Source of the DNA: Oricola nitratireducens
GTDB taxonomy: Bacteria; Pseudomonadota; Alphaproteobacteria; Rhizobiales; Rhizobiaceae
Direction of reading: 5' to 3'
Assembly: GCF_014904745.1 (NCBI RefSeq)
Contig: NZ_JACZCS010000030.1
Span: forward strand, 1-46,725
DNA length: 46,725 nt
Under the pieces are notes generated by a model. The model was not told the origin of the DNA. It saw only the letters and a list, made by a program, of their open reading frames with translations, and did no database searches. Shown here one piece after another: positions 1 through 9,383 of the stretch (positions are counted from its first letter, which is position 1; the number at the start of each line of letters is the position of its first letter). The position numbers and the translations under genes are program-made.

Positions 1-420
1 GCGGCGACCGGCGGCGAATCCCGAATTCCACTCGACGGCGAAACCGAACGCACCGTGCGCGAGGCTGGTTACGGCCTCGACGACGTGTTGCCGGTGGAAA
101 CCGAATTGGCGGTGCGCAAGACGGCGAACCTGCATACCGGCGGGACCATCCATGACGTCACCGACATTATCGACCCGACTCTCGTCGACGCCGCGGTGTC
201 AGCGGCGCGCGCGATCGACATCCCCGTCACCGGCATCGACTTCATGGTGAAATCGCCGCGGAGCCGGGACTATGCCTTCATCGAGGCCAACGAACGTCCG
301 GGCCTCGCCAACCATGAACCGCAACCGACGGCGGAGCGGTTCGTCGATCTGCTTTTTCCGCTTTCCGTACCCGCCGCGGTGCGGCAGACTTTGCGTAAAG
401 AAGGGGAGGGTAACCGCTAG
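1..420 (+). CDS. ngg: N-acetylglutaminylglutamine synthetase, C-terminal part (5' end outside window)
   Basis: The reading frame is open from the first base, so this is the last 139 residues of a longer protein. The C-terminal part resembles an ATP-grasp ligase: the segment FIEANERPGLANHEPQP carries the Glu/Asn pair that binds metal and ATP phosphates in that fold. The next gene is an M42 peptidase of the type found with NAGGN genes, so the call is the GNAT/ATP-grasp fusion that makes N-acetylglutaminylglutamine, precursor of the osmoprotectant NAGGN. The stop codon TAG shares its last base with the GTG start of the next gene, so the two are translationally coupled. The acetyltransferase half and the partner amidotransferase asnO should lie just upstream of the window. 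Family assignment is from memory of the conserved gene trio. Confidence 0.8.
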   Translation, partial: AATGGESRIPLDGETERTVREAGYGLDDVLPVETELAVRKTANLHTGGTIHDVTDIIDPTLVDAAVSAARAIDIPVTGIDFMVKSPRSRDYAFIEANERPGLANHEPQPTAERFVDLLFPLSVPAAVRQTLRKEGEGNR

Positions 421-1583
421 TGTCACGCTTGGCCATCGATCACGAATACCTGCTGTCCACACTGGACGCGCTGCTGCAGATCCCGAGTCCGACGGGCTAC
501 ACGGATCCGATCGTCCGCCATGTCTCGGCGGAGCTCGAACGGCTCGGACTGGGCATCGAACTGACACGGCGCGGCGCGATCCGGGCGATCCGCCCCGGCA
601 AGCGGGAAAGCGGTGCCCGCGCAATCGTTTCGCATCTCGACACGCTGGGCGCGCAGGTCAAATATCTGAAGGACAACGGCCGGCTCGAAGTGGTTCCGAT
701 CGGCCACTGGTCGGCGCGTTTCGCGGAAGGAGCCCGGGCGACGGTATTCGCCGAAGAAGGCGGCTATCGTGGCACGATCCTGCCGCTGAAGGCGTCAGGT
801 CACACCTTTAACGACGAGGTCGACAAGCTGCCGGTCGGATGGGAGCACGTCGAGTTCCGCATCGACGCCCTGGCGCGGAACAAGGAGGATATCGAGCGTC
901 TCGGCATCGAGATCGGTGATATCATCGCCATCGATCCGCAGACGGAGTTCCTCGACAACGGTTTCATCGTGTCGCGCCATCTCGACAACAAGGCCGGCGT
1001 CGCGGTGATGCTGGCGGCGCTGAAAGCCATGCAGGACGAGGCCGTCGAAACGCCGGTCGATATCCATTGGCTGTTCACGATCGCCGAGGAAGTCGGCGTC
1101 GGCGCATCATCGGTCCTGACCCACAATGTCGCCTCGATGATCACGGTCGACAACGGGACCACGGCACCGGGACAGAACTCCGACGAATTCGGCGTGACCA
1201 TCGGCATGGCGGACCAAACCGGCCCGTTCGACTACCATCTTGCCAAGAAGCTTGCGACGCTGTGCCAGGAAAACGAAATCCGCTACCAGAAGGATATCTT
1301 CCGCTATTACCGGTCGGACTCGGCGAGTGCGATCGAGGCGGGTGCCGACGTGCGTACCGCGCTGATCACCTTCGGCGTCGACGCCTCGCACGGCTACGAG
1401 CGTATCCATACGCATGCGCTGCGCTCGCTCGCGGAACTGATCACCGCCTATGCGGTCAGCCCGGTGATGATCAAGCGGGACTTCAAGGAAACCTCCGGCG
1501 TGAAGGGCTTCACGCGCCAACCGATAGACGAGGCGGCCCAGAAGCTGTCGCCGGCCGTCAAGGACGAGGCACTGAGCAAGTAA
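420..1583 (+). CDS. M42 family metallopeptidase of the NAGGN osmoprotectant cluster
   Basis: 387-residue cytosolic zinc aminopeptidase-like protein. Visible M42 metal and catalytic motifs are SHLDTLG (H72, D74), RHLDNKAGVAVM (D189), IAEEVGVGAS (E223, E224) and TVDNGT (D244), with a His-rich end around DASHGYERIHTHA (H324, H330). The GTG start overlaps the stop of the synthetase gene, which places it in the same operon. In rhizobia and pseudomonads a peptidase of this type is the third member of the NAGGN (N-acetylglutaminylglutamine amide) cluster; a role in trimming or recycling the dipeptide is plausible but is inference. It ends only 9 bases from the convergent hydrolase gene, with no clear terminator between them. 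Confidence 0.85.
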   Translation: MSRLAIDHEYLLSTLDALLQIPSPTGYTDPIVRHVSAELERLGLGIELTRRGAIRAIRPGKRESGARAIVSHLDTLGAQVKYLKDNGRLEVVPIGHWSARFAEGARATVFAEEGGYRGTILPLKASGHTFNDEVDKLPVGWEHVEFRIDALARNKEDIERLGIEIGDIIAIDPQTEFLDNGFIVSRHLDNKAGVAVMLAALKAMQDEAVETPVDIHWLFTIAEEVGVGASSVLTHNVASMITVDNGTTAPGQNSDEFGVTIGMADQTGPFDYHLAKKLATLCQENEIRYQKDIFRYYRSDSASAIEAGADVRTALITFGVDASHGYERIHTHALRSLAELITAYAVSPVMIKRDFKETSGVKGFTRQPIDEAAQKLSPAVKDEALSK

Positions 1584-1592
1584 TGGCGGTCG

Positions 1593-2837
1593 TCAGGCGC
1601 AGGACAGCCGCACAAGCGCGTTCAGCATCAACTGCGCGCCCTTTTCGATGTCGGCCCAGTCGCTCCACTCCTCGGGCGCGTGGCTGATGCCGTTGCGGCT
1701 CGGAATGAAGACCAGGCCGGACGGACAGAAAGACTGCATCGTCTGGGCATCGTGACCGGCGCCCGACGGCATGTCCAGCGCGTCGATGCCGAGTTTTTTC
1801 GCCTCCTCGGCGAGGACGGCATGGATGCCGGAATCGAGCGTGACCGGCGAAAGCCAACTCTTCTCCTCGATCGTGTGGCTCAGGCCATGCGCCCGCGCGG
1901 CGGCCTCGATATCGAGCATGATGCTGGCGCGCATGTGCCGCATGACATGTTCCGACGTGTCGCGAATGATGATCGAGAAGTCGGCCGCGCCGGGAATCGT
2001 GTGGGCGAAATTCGGATGGATATCGACCTTGCCGATAGTGATCCGGCTCTCGTCCGTGCCGAAGCGGTCAATCGTCGAGGGGATGGTGCAGGCGAATTCG
2101 GCGAGGCCGGCGAAGGCGTCGGACCGCATGTCCATCGGCGTGGTGCCGGAATGGTTGGCGACGCCCTCGAAACGCACCTGCAGATTGCACACGCCCGAGA
2201 TGCCATTGACGATGCCGACCGCGATCGACGCCCGTTCGAGGACGGGTCCCTGCTCGATATGCAGTTCCAGGAAAGCCTCGATCGAGCCCGGCGTCCATGC
2301 GGCATCGAGCGCACCGAACGGATCGAGACCCTGCGCGCGCATGGCGTCGGTGAGCGCTACGCCGTCGCTGTCGGAGGCCAGTTCGATCCATTCGCGCGTG
2401 ACGGCGCCGGCGATGGTCTGCGACCCCAGCATGCCACCGAAGCGGCCCTCCTCCTCGGCGGTTGCGGCGACGACGACCGCGGTTTTCGGTTCGACACCCG
2501 CGTCCTTCATGGCGCGCACGCATTCGAGCGCGATGCAGGCGCCGAGCGAGCCGTCGAAAGCGCCGCCTTCGGGAACCGTGTCCAGATGCGAGCCCGCCAT
2601 GACGCAGGCGCCCTCGCCCGGACCGTAGCGCCCGAAGAGATTGTTTACAGGGTCGCGGCTCACCGTCAGCCCGTCCTTGCCCATTTGCTGGGCGAACCAG
2701 TCGCGTACGGCCATGTCGTCGTCCGAATATCCGACGCGGTTGTAGCCGCCGGTTACGGCATTGAATCCAAATGTATTTACGCCGTCGAGCAGGCGGCGGA
2801 GACGGTCTATGTCAATGGCGGGCGTCGGAAGAACCAT
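1593..2837 (-). CDS. Zn-dependent M20 hydrolase, hydantoinase/carbamoylase family
   Basis: 414 residues if started at the ATG at 2837. A TTG at 2894 would add 19 residues, but that extension looks non-conserved, while the ATG follows a GGGAAAAAG stretch. Metal-ligand motifs of the amidase/carbamoylase branch of M20 are present: GSHLDTVPEGGAFDG (H84, D95), AEEEGRFGG (E129, E130), FLELHIEQGPVLE and GAGHDAQTM. Family members hydrolyse N-carbamoyl-L-amino acids, allantoate or ureidoglycolate, releasing ammonia. The gene is divergent from a dipeptide-type ABC transporter across a 136-base AT-rich gap, suggesting that the transporter brings in its substrate, perhaps an N-carbamoyl amino acid or ureide. 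The exact substrate cannot be read from sequence. Confidence 0.85.
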   Translation of the reverse strand: MVLPTPAIDIDRLRRLLDGVNTFGFNAVTGGYNRVGYSDDDMAVRDWFAQQMGKDGLTVSRDPVNNLFGRYGPGEGACVMAGSHLDTVPEGGAFDGSLGACIALECVRAMKDAGVEPKTAVVVAATAEEEGRFGGMLGSQTIAGAVTREWIELASDSDGVALTDAMRAQGLDPFGALDAAWTPGSIEAFLELHIEQGPVLERASIAVGIVNGISGVCNLQVRFEGVANHSGTTPMDMRSDAFAGLAEFACTIPSTIDRFGTDESRITIGKVDIHPNFAHTIPGAADFSIIIRDTSEHVMRHMRASIMLDIEAAARAHGLSHTIEEKSWLSPVTLDSGIHAVLAEEAKKLGIDALDMPSGAGHDAQTMQSFCPSGLVFIPSRNGISHAPEEWSDWADIEKGAQLMLNALVRLSCA

Positions 2838-2973
2838 GATCGAGCCGTGCTTTTTCCCAAGTCTTGTAACGGGGGCCGTCTCTAGGATGCACAAAAATTT
2901 ATCATAATAAATGCTTGCATGAATTTTAATTTTCCTAATTAATTAACTCCCATCTGCAACGATGGAGACCGCC
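2838..2973. promoter_or_regulatory. AT-rich divergent promoter region with inverted repeats
   Basis: Between the hydrolase and the transporter the base composition drops sharply, notably at 2891-2947. An inverted repeat ATTTAT-CATA-ATAAAT lies at 2897-2912 and a short palindrome ATGCTTGCAT at 2911-2920. These could be sites for the FadR-type regulator at 8463-9251. No consensus -35/-10 pair is certain. Confidence 0.4.
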
Positions 2974-4533
2974 ATGAAGAGACTTCTGGCTGCGGTGATC
3001 ACGGCCGCATCGCTCGCATTCGCTTCACCTTCCCTCGCTCAAACGCCGCCGAACGTGCTCGTCGTCGGCCAGATCGCGGAGCCAAAATCGCTCGATCCGC
3101 ATGCGGTCACGGCGGTCAACGATTTCCGCATCCTGATGAACATCTATGACGGGCTGGTGCGCTACAAGGACGGCACGCTGGAAGTCGAACCGGCACTGGC
3201 CAAGAGCTGGACGATCTCCGACGACGGAACGGTCTACACGTTCAAGCTGCGCGACGGCGTGAAGTTCCACGACGGGTCGCCGTTCAACGCCGAGGCGGTC
3301 AAGTTCAACTTCGACCGCATGCTCGACGAGAACCATCCGTATCACGATACCGGGCCGTTCCCGCTGTCGTTCTTCTTCTCCTCGGTCGACACCGTCACCG
3401 CGGTCGACGACCTGACCGTCGAGTTCAAGCTGAAGGAGCCCTATGCGCCGTTCCTGTCGAACCTCGCCTACCCGACCGGCCTGATCGTCTCTCCGGAAGC
3501 GGTGAAAAAGTATGGTTCGGAATTCGGCCGTCATCCGTCCGGCACCGGTGCCTACAAGTTCGCCGAATGGGAAGCCAATTCGAAGGTCGTCGTTACCCGC
3601 AACGACGATTACTGGGACGGCGCGCCGTCGCTCGAGGCGGTCATCTACCGGCCGATCACCGACGCCAACACGCGCATCGCCGAAATGCTGTCGGGCGGGC
3701 TCGACATCATGGTCGAGGTGCCGCCGGACAGCCTGCAGCAGTTCCGCACCGACGCGAACTTCACCGTCTACGAGCAGGCCGGACCGCATCTCTGGTTCCT
3801 GATCCTGAATGCCAAGGAAGGGCCTTTCGCCAACAAGGAAATCCGCCAGGCGGCCAACTACGCGATCAACAAGAAGGCGCTTGTCGACAACATCCTGCAG
3901 GGCACGGCCGAGGTCGCGGCCGGCCCGACGCCGCCGGCCTTCGCATGGGCCTATGACGACAAGCTGCAGCCCTATCCCTACGACCCCGAAAAGGCGAAGG
4001 CGATGCTGAAGGAGGCGGGCTACAATGGCGAGCCGGTGACCTTCTACGTCACCGAGGGCGGCTCCGGCATGCTCGATCCGATCGCCATGGGTACCGCCAT
4101 CCAGGCCGACCTGCAGGCGGTGGGCATGAAGGTCAATATCGAGACCTACGAATGGAACACCTTCCTCGGCAAGGTGAACCCGGGCCTCGAAGGCAAGGCC
4201 GACATGGCCGAGATGGCCTGGATGACCAACGACCCGGACACGCTGCCGTTCCTGGCGCTGCGCACCGGAGCATGGCCGGACAAGGGCGGCTTCAACTCGG
4301 GCTACTATTCGAACCCGAAAGTGGACAAACTGCTCGAGGAGGCCCGTCGCGCCACCGACCAGTCAAAGCGCGCCGAACTTTACAAGCAGATGCAGGAAAT
4401 CGTCCACGACGATGCGCCCTGGGTTTTCGTGGCGAACTGGAAGCAGAACGCCGTGACCAAGGCGAGCGTGGAGAACTTCAAGCTGCAGCCGTCCTTCTTC
4501 CTGATGCTGCAGAAAGTCGCCAAGCCGCAGTGA
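2974..4533 (+). CDS. ABC transporter substrate-binding protein, dipeptide/oligopeptide family (SBP_bac_5)
   Basis: 519-residue periplasmic binding protein. The start at 2974 is preferred over an ATG at 2962 because GGAG at 2964-2967 sits 6 bases before it and it gives a clean signal peptide (MKRLLAAVITAASLAFASPSLAQ, cleavage after AQ). Typical family-5 features follow: an N-terminal VGQIAEPKSLDPH segment, YTFKLRDGVKFHDG near residue 90, and the closing DDAPWVFVANW region. It delivers peptides or similar amphipathic solutes to the permeases encoded just downstream. A strong hairpin directly after the stop probably raises its expression over the membrane parts. Substrate unknown; the neighbouring amidohydrolase hints at N-acyl or N-carbamoyl amino acids. 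Confidence 0.9.
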   Translation: MKRLLAAVITAASLAFASPSLAQTPPNVLVVGQIAEPKSLDPHAVTAVNDFRILMNIYDGLVRYKDGTLEVEPALAKSWTISDDGTVYTFKLRDGVKFHDGSPFNAEAVKFNFDRMLDENHPYHDTGPFPLSFFFSSVDTVTAVDDLTVEFKLKEPYAPFLSNLAYPTGLIVSPEAVKKYGSEFGRHPSGTGAYKFAEWEANSKVVVTRNDDYWDGAPSLEAVIYRPITDANTRIAEMLSGGLDIMVEVPPDSLQQFRTDANFTVYEQAGPHLWFLILNAKEGPFANKEIRQAANYAINKKALVDNILQGTAEVAAGPTPPAFAWAYDDKLQPYPYDPEKAKAMLKEAGYNGEPVTFYVTEGGSGMLDPIAMGTAIQADLQAVGMKVNIETYEWNTFLGKVNPGLEGKADMAEMAWMTNDPDTLPFLALRTGAWPDKGGFNSGYYSNPKVDKLLEEARRATDQSKRAELYKQMQEIVHDDAPWVFVANWKQNAVTKASVENFKLQPSFFLMLQKVAKPQ

Positions 4534-4540
4534 GCGGCGC

Positions 4541-4570
4541 CGATACCGGCGGAATTCTCCGCCGGTATCG
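4541..4570 (+). terminator. Intercistronic hairpin between binding protein and permease genes
   Basis: Perfect 13-bp stem (CGATACCGGCGGA at 4541-4553, complement at 4558-4570) with an ATTC loop. No T-run follows, so it is more likely an mRNA-stabilising or partial-termination element than a full terminator. Confidence 0.65.
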
Positions 4571-4595
4571 CACCAACCGGGCAGATTGAATCGCA

Positions 4596-5540
4596 GTGAC
4601 GGCCTATATCGCGAAACGTCTTCTGGCAGCGATCCCGGTTCTTTTCGGGCTGACGATCATCGTCTTTCTGATCATGGCGATGATCCCGGGCGATCCCGCG
4701 ACGGCCATTCTCGGCTCCTATGCGACGCCGGAAAACGTCGAACGCCTGAACCGCCAGCTCGGCCTCGACAAGCCCCTGGTTCAGCAATATTTCATCTGGC
4801 TCGGAAACATGCTGCACGGCGATTTCGGCCGCTCCTACACGCTCAACCGGCCAGTGCTCGACGAGGTGCTGGAGCGGTTTTCCGCGACGCTGATCCTTGC
4901 GGGAACATCGCTTGTCCTGTGTTCCGTCCTCGGCCTGATCGCCGGCGTCATCTCGGCGGTGCGGCAGTTCTCCTGGGTCGACAAGATCATCACCTTTGTC
5001 GTCCTGATCGGCATCTCGGTGCCATCCTTCTGGCTCGGCCTGCTGCTGATCCTGGTCTTCGCCGTCGATCTGCGCTGGTTCCCGGCCAGCGGCATGTTCG
5101 CGATCTATGGCGGCGGTGACCTGCCCGATCTCCTGCATCACCTGTTCCTGCCGGCGCTGACGCTTGCCGTGGTCGCCACCGGCGTGATCGCGCGGCTGAC
5201 GCGAACCGCGATGCTGGAGGTTCTGCGCCAGGACTATATCCGCACCGCGCGCGCCAAGGGCGTGACCGAGAACGCGGTGATTTACAAACATGCCTTCAAG
5301 GCGGCGCTCGTCACCGTCATTCCGGTCATCGGCATCCAGGCCGGCTTCGTGCTCGGCGGCGCGGTCTATATCGAGACCGTGTTCCAGTGGCCGGGCATCG
5401 GGTCGATGCTGGTCAAGGCGATCTCGACGCGCGACCTGCTGCTCGTCCAGGGTGGCGTGCTGGTGGTTGCAGCAGCCTATGTCCTGTTCAATCTCGCCGC
5501 CGACGTCGTGCAAACTATTCTCGATCCGAGGCTGCGCTGA
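4596..5540 (+). CDS. ABC transporter permease, DppB type
   Basis: 314-residue inner-membrane protein with GTG start. It opens with the characteristic MTAYIAKRLLAAIPVLFGLTII helix and MIPGDPA motif (here split for brevity) of the DppB/OppB branch, has about six hydrophobic segments, and carries the EAA-type loop QDYIRTARAKGVTENAV that docks on the ATPase. The end overlaps the next gene by one base (TGATG). It forms the translocation pore together with the permease half of the following fusion protein. Confidence 0.92.
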   Translation: MTAYIAKRLLAAIPVLFGLTIIVFLIMAMIPGDPATAILGSYATPENVERLNRQLGLDKPLVQQYFIWLGNMLHGDFGRSYTLNRPVLDEVLERFSATLILAGTSLVLCSVLGLIAGVISAVRQFSWVDKIITFVVLIGISVPSFWLGLLLILVFAVDLRWFPASGMFAIYGGGDLPDLLHHLFLPALTLAVVATGVIARLTRTAMLEVLRQDYIRTARAKGVTENAVIYKHAFKAALVTVIPVIGIQAGFVLGGAVYIETVFQWPGIGSMLVKAISTRDLLLVQGGVLVVAAAYVLFNLAADVVQTILDPRLR

Positions 5541-7480
5541 TGGCCGAAGCCGCTGCCGCTCCGGCAAAGCCCGCAAAGACCACGTCGGGGCGTCCCGACA
5601 GCCTGCACCTGCTGCTGAACAACAGCCTGGCGACGGCGGGGCTGGTGATCTTCGCCCTGATCGTGCTGGCCGCACTCGCCGCGCCGCTGCTGCCGCTGCC
5701 CGATCCCGATGCCACGGCGCCCGCCAACCGGCTTCTGCGGCCGCTCGCCGAAGGCCATCTCCTCGGTACCGATGCGCTCGGCCGCGACATCCTTTCGCGG
5801 CTGATCTGGGGCACCCGCGTCAGCCTCGCCGTCGGCATTTCGGCGACGCTGATCGCCGCCTTTTTCGGATCGCTGATCGGGCTTGTCGCGGGGTATGCCG
5901 GCGGCCGGGTCGACACGCTTCTGATGCGCGGCATCGACATGGTGATGGCGTTTCCCTACATCCTGCTGGCGCTCGCCATCGTCGCCGTGCTCGGGCCCGG
6001 CCTGCTGAACGCGCTCTACGCCATCGCCGTCGTCAACATCCCGTTCTTCGCGCGCAATATCCGCGGCATCGCGCTCGGCCTGTCGCGGCGGGAATTCGTC
6101 GACGCGGCGCGGCTTTCCGGCAAGTCGAACACGCAGATCCTGTTCGTCGAGGTTCTGCCGAACGTGCTGCCGGTGATCATCATCACCATGTCAACGACGA
6201 TCGGCTGGATGATCCTCGAGACGGCGGGGCTGTCTTTCCTCGGCCTCGGCGCGCAGCCGCCGCAAGCCGATCTCGGCTCGATGCTCGGCGACGGCCGGAA
6301 GATCCTGTTCACCGCACCGCATGTCTCGATCATTCCGGGCACGATGATCTTCGCGCTGGTGATGAGCATCAACCTGCTCGGCGACGGCGTGCGCGACGTG
6401 CTCGATCCGCGGCTGAAATCGGGCGCGCTGACGCGGCCGGTGGCGCGCACCGCCGTGATGCGTCAGATCGTGCCCGAAGACATCCGGCCGGATCGCAACG
6501 CCGTCCTCGACGTGCGCGGCCTGAAGACGGAATTCCATTTCGGCGGCGAGGTCTACAAGGCGGTCGGCGGCGTCGACATGGCTATCGGCCAGGGCGAATG
6601 CCTCGGAATCGTCGGCGAATCCGGGTCCGGCAAATCCGTTTCCGCCATGTCGATCATGGGGCTGGTCCCGACGCCGCCCGGCCGGATCACCGGCGGCGTG
6701 GCGCTGCTGGATGGCGAAGACCTGTTCGCCGCCACCGACGAGCGCATCCGCCATTTGCGCGGCTCGGCGGTGAGCCACGTCTTCCAGGACCCGCTGTCGA
6801 CGCTACATCCGCTGTTCACGGTCGGCGACCAGTTGATCGAGGCGATCCAGGCGCATCAGCCGCTGCCGAAAGCGCAAGCGCGCGAAAAAGCCGCCTCATT
6901 GCTGAAGGTGGTGCGCATCCCCAACCCGGCCGAGCGGCTGAAATCCTATCCGCACGAATTGTCGGGCGGCATGCGCCAGCGGGTCTGCATCGCCATGGCG
7001 CTCGCCAACGACGCCAAGATCATCATCGCCGACGAGCCGACCACGGCGCTCGATGTGACGGTGCAGGCGCAGGTGCTCTCGCTGCTCGACGCCCTGCGCA
7101 AGGAGCACAATGCCGGCATCCTGTTCATCACGCATGATTTCGGCGTCGTCTCGGCGATCTGCGACCGCGTCGCGGTGATGTATGCCGGCCAGTTCGTCGA
7201 GACCGGGACGACCGATGACATCCTGTCGTCGCCCGCGCATCCCTACACCGCCAAACTGATCGACTGCGTGCCGGTGCTCGGCCAGCCGGAACGGCGTCTC
7301 GACGCGATCGGCGGACGCCCGCCGGTGGTCAACCGGCTGCCGATCGGATGCGCCTTTGCGGAGCGCTGCCCGCGCGCGCAGGACGACTGCCGCGCCGCGC
7401 CGATCCCGGTGACCGAACTCGGCGAGGGACGCACCGTGCGCTGCGTCCATCCGCTGACCGGAGAGGCCGCCGATGCATGA
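5540..7480 (+). CDS. ABC transporter permease-ATPase fusion (DppC-DppD type)
   Basis: 646-residue single chain whose start codon overlaps the stop of the upstream permease gene. Residues about 1-300 are a DppC-type permease ([15 protein letters not shown] near the start and an EAA loop [15 protein letters not shown]). Residues about 325-646 are an ATP-binding subunit with Walker A GESGSGKS at 359-366, signature LSGGMRQR from residue 474, Walker [13 protein letters not shown] and a C-terminal oligopeptide-transporter domain with Cys-containing [14 protein letters not shown]. No stop codon separates the halves, so this is a genuine fusion rather than two adjacent genes. Fused permease/ATPases of this kind occur in some alphaproteobacteria. 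It pairs with the separate ATPase encoded next, giving two different nucleotide-binding domains. Confidence 0.9.
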   Translation: MAEAAAAPAKPAKTTSGRPDSLHLLLNNSLATAGLVIFALIVLAALAAPLLPLPDPDATAPANRLLRPLAEGHLLGTDALGRDILSRLIWGTRVSLAVGISATLIAAFFGSLIGLVAGYAGGRVDTLLMRGIDMVMAFPYILLALAIVAVLGPGLLNALYAIAVVNIPFFARNIRGIALGLSRREFVDAARLSGKSNTQILFVEVLPNVLPVIIITMSTTIGWMILETAGLSFLGLGAQPPQADLGSMLGDGRKILFTAPHVSIIPGTMIFALVMSINLLGDGVRDVLDPRLKSGALTRPVARTAVMRQIVPEDIRPDRNAVLDVRGLKTEFHFGGEVYKAVGGVDMAIGQGECLGIVGESGSGKSVSAMSIMGLVPTPPGRITGGVALLDGEDLFAATDERIRHLRGSAVSHVFQDPLSTLHPLFTVGDQLIEAIQAHQPLPKAQAREKAASLLKVVRIPNPAERLKSYPHELSGGMRQRVCIAMALANDAKIIIADEPTTALDVTVQAQVLSLLDALRKEHNAGILFITHDFGVVSAICDRVAVMYAGQFVETGTTDDILSSPAHPYTAKLIDCVPVLGQPERRLDAIGGRPPVVNRLPIGCAFAERCPRAQDDCRAAPIPVTELGEGRTVRCVHPLTGEAADA

Positions 7481-8456
7481 GGGCGTATTGCTTCAGATCG
7501 AAAGGGCCGAACGCGTCTTCGGCGGCGGCCGGACGCTGTTCGGCCAGCCAAAGCCGGCTGTCCATGCGGTCCAGGACGTAACCATCGATGTGCGCAAGGG
7601 CGAAACGCTCGGCGTCGTCGGGGAATCGGGCTGCGGCAAGTCGACGCTTGCACGCATGATCGTCGGGCTCGACGCACCGACCGGCGGGCGCATCCTCTTC
7701 GACGGGCGTGACCTTGTCGCTGAAGCCGGCAGGGACCTGCGCCGCCTGGCGCGCGAAGTGCAATATGTCTTCCAGGACCCGGTCGCCTCGCTCAATCCGC
7801 GAAAGACGATCCGCACCATTCTCGAGGCCCCGCTGATCCACCTGTTGCACCTCGGTAAGGGGCAGCGAGAGGCGCGGCTCGAAGAACTGATGGACGCGGT
7901 CAACCTCGCGCCGGAATTCCTCGACCGCTATCCGCACGAGTTTTCCGGCGGCCAGGCGCAGCGCATCGGCGTCGCCCGCGCGCTCGCCGCCAATCCGAAA
8001 CTGATCGTCCTTGACGAGCCGGTCTCGGCCCTCGACGTCTCGGTGCAGGCGCAGGTGCTCAACATTCTCGATGGTCTGAAGGACCGTTTCGGGCTGACCT
8101 ATGTCTTCATCAGCCACGATCTTTCCGTGGTGGAGAGCGTCAGCGACCGTGTCGCGGTGATGTATTTCGGCCGCATCGTCGAGGTCGGACCGGGCCGCTC
8201 GGTGTTCCGCTCGCCGCGCCATCCCTATACCCACCTGCTGCTGAATTCGGCACCCGCTCCGGGGCGCAAGTCGCTGGTCTCGGAAGACGCCGACACGGAA
8301 TTACCCGATCCCTACAATCCGCCGCCGGGCTGCGCCTTTTATGCCCGTTGCCCGCGCCGCACCGACATGTGTAATTCCAGAATGCCGTCACTCGAATCGG
8401 TGCCGGGCGAAGAGGGGCATGCGGCGGCGTGTTTTCATCCGCATGGGGGAACGTAG
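7473..8456 (+). CDS. ABC transporter ATP-binding protein, DppF type
   Basis: 327-residue ATPase overlapping the fusion gene by 8 bases. Walker A GESGCGKST begins at residue 50; signature FSGGQAQRIGVARAL, Walker B LIVLDEPVSALD and H-loop VFISHDLSVV are all intact. The C-terminus has the DppD/OppF tail CAFYARCPRRTDMC, whose four Cys resemble the Fe-S-binding cluster known in some peptide importers. It energises uptake with the ATPase half of the fusion protein. The closing genes of this operon are spaced by 6 bases or less. Confidence 0.92.
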   Translation: MHEGVLLQIERAERVFGGGRTLFGQPKPAVHAVQDVTIDVRKGETLGVVGESGCGKSTLARMIVGLDAPTGGRILFDGRDLVAEAGRDLRRLAREVQYVFQDPVASLNPRKTIRTILEAPLIHLLHLGKGQREARLEELMDAVNLAPEFLDRYPHEFSGGQAQRIGVARALAANPKLIVLDEPVSALDVSVQAQVLNILDGLKDRFGLTYVFISHDLSVVESVSDRVAVMYFGRIVEVGPGRSVFRSPRHPYTHLLLNSAPAPGRKSLVSEDADTELPDPYNPPPGCAFYARCPRRTDMCNSRMPSLESVPGEEGHAAACFHPHGGT

Positions 8457-8462
8457 ACGAAA

Positions 8463-9251
8463 ATGGGAGACGTATCCGACAGGCCGGTGACGCCGTCCGT
8501 GACGCCACGGCTCGGAAAACGGCGCAAGCGGCCGGATATCATCGCGGACACGATCCGCGACCGGATCATGCAATCCGGTCTCTCGCCTGGTGACCGCATT
8601 CCCGCCGACTGGCTCGATCCGGAGACCTTGAAAGTGTCGCGCGGGACACTGCGCGAAGCGCTCAAGGTGCTGGAGTTCCAAGGGCTGACCGCCAGTAAAA
8701 CCGGACCCGGCGGCGGCGTCTTCGTGGCATCGATCGCACCGGAAAACGCAATCCGGATGCTCGACAATCTGTTCCTGTTCGAACCGCCGTCGATTTCCGA
8801 CATCTACGCGATCCGCAAACTGATCGAGCCGGAGCTCGCGGCCACCGCGGCCGCCGGGACTCTGCCGCCGGAGGCCTTCGAGGCATTGCGGGCGACGATC
8901 CGGCTCTACGAAGCTGAACCGGAATCGGTCGAGGAGGAATACCGGCAGCGTCTGGCCGAGCTGGATTTCCACGCCGAACTCGCCCGCAGCAATCCGAACC
9001 GGCTCCTGGGTTTTGTCGCAGTGTTCCTGCTCAGCCTGCTGCGCGACATGACGGTCTGCCGGGAGATCTATCAGGAACCCAATCCGGAACTGCGCGAGAC
9101 TGGCCTCAACTACCAGGTCCGCCTGCTGCGGGCGATCAGGGCGGGTGATGCCGAGCGGGCGCGGGAAATCATGCGCCGGCACATGATCGAGGCTGAGAAA
9201 TACATGCTCGAACGCGCCGCGGTGCGCGAACGGCCGCGACTGGCACAATGA
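8463..9251 (+). CDS. FadR/GntR family transcriptional regulator (FCD domain)
   Basis: 262 residues. An N-terminal winged helix-turn-helix (about 27-90: DIIADTIRDRIMQSGLSPGDRIP and VSRGTLREALKVLEFQGL) is followed by an all-helical FCD ligand-binding domain (about 105-250), whose metal-binding Asp/His positions may include D150ish and H in LDFHAELA. It starts 6 bases after the ATPase gene, so it is the last gene of the transporter operon and probably a feedback repressor of it, with the AT-rich divergent gap at 2838-2973 as likely target. The ligand is unknown. The FCD fold usually binds carboxylic acids or amino acids. Confidence 0.88.
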   Translation: MGDVSDRPVTPSVTPRLGKRRKRPDIIADTIRDRIMQSGLSPGDRIPADWLDPETLKVSRGTLREALKVLEFQGLTASKTGPGGGVFVASIAPENAIRMLDNLFLFEPPSISDIYAIRKLIEPELAATAAAGTLPPEAFEALRATIRLYEAEPESVEEEYRQRLAELDFHAELARSNPNRLLGFVAVFLLSLLRDMTVCREIYQEPNPELRETGLNYQVRLLRAIRAGDAERAREIMRRHMIEAEKYMLERAAVRERPRLAQ

Positions 9252-9383
9252 CGCGTTTCCCGGATGTAATCACGTCGCGACAGCCGGTCTAGCCGGATTC
9301 CCCGGCCAAGGCACAATCCGCAGCTTGCGGTTACCGTGGCGCCAGAATAGGCATATTCGAAATGCTGTTTTCGGAACCAATCA

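Noticed and set aside
1680-2885. Long + strand frame opposite the amidohydrolase
   Set aside because: High-GC shadow of the real minus-strand gene; Arg/Gly/Ala-rich with no family motifs.
4380-5675. 431-residue minus frame across the dipeptide permease genes
   Set aside because: Opposes three transporter genes with clear motifs and is rich in D/R/Q low-complexity sequence.
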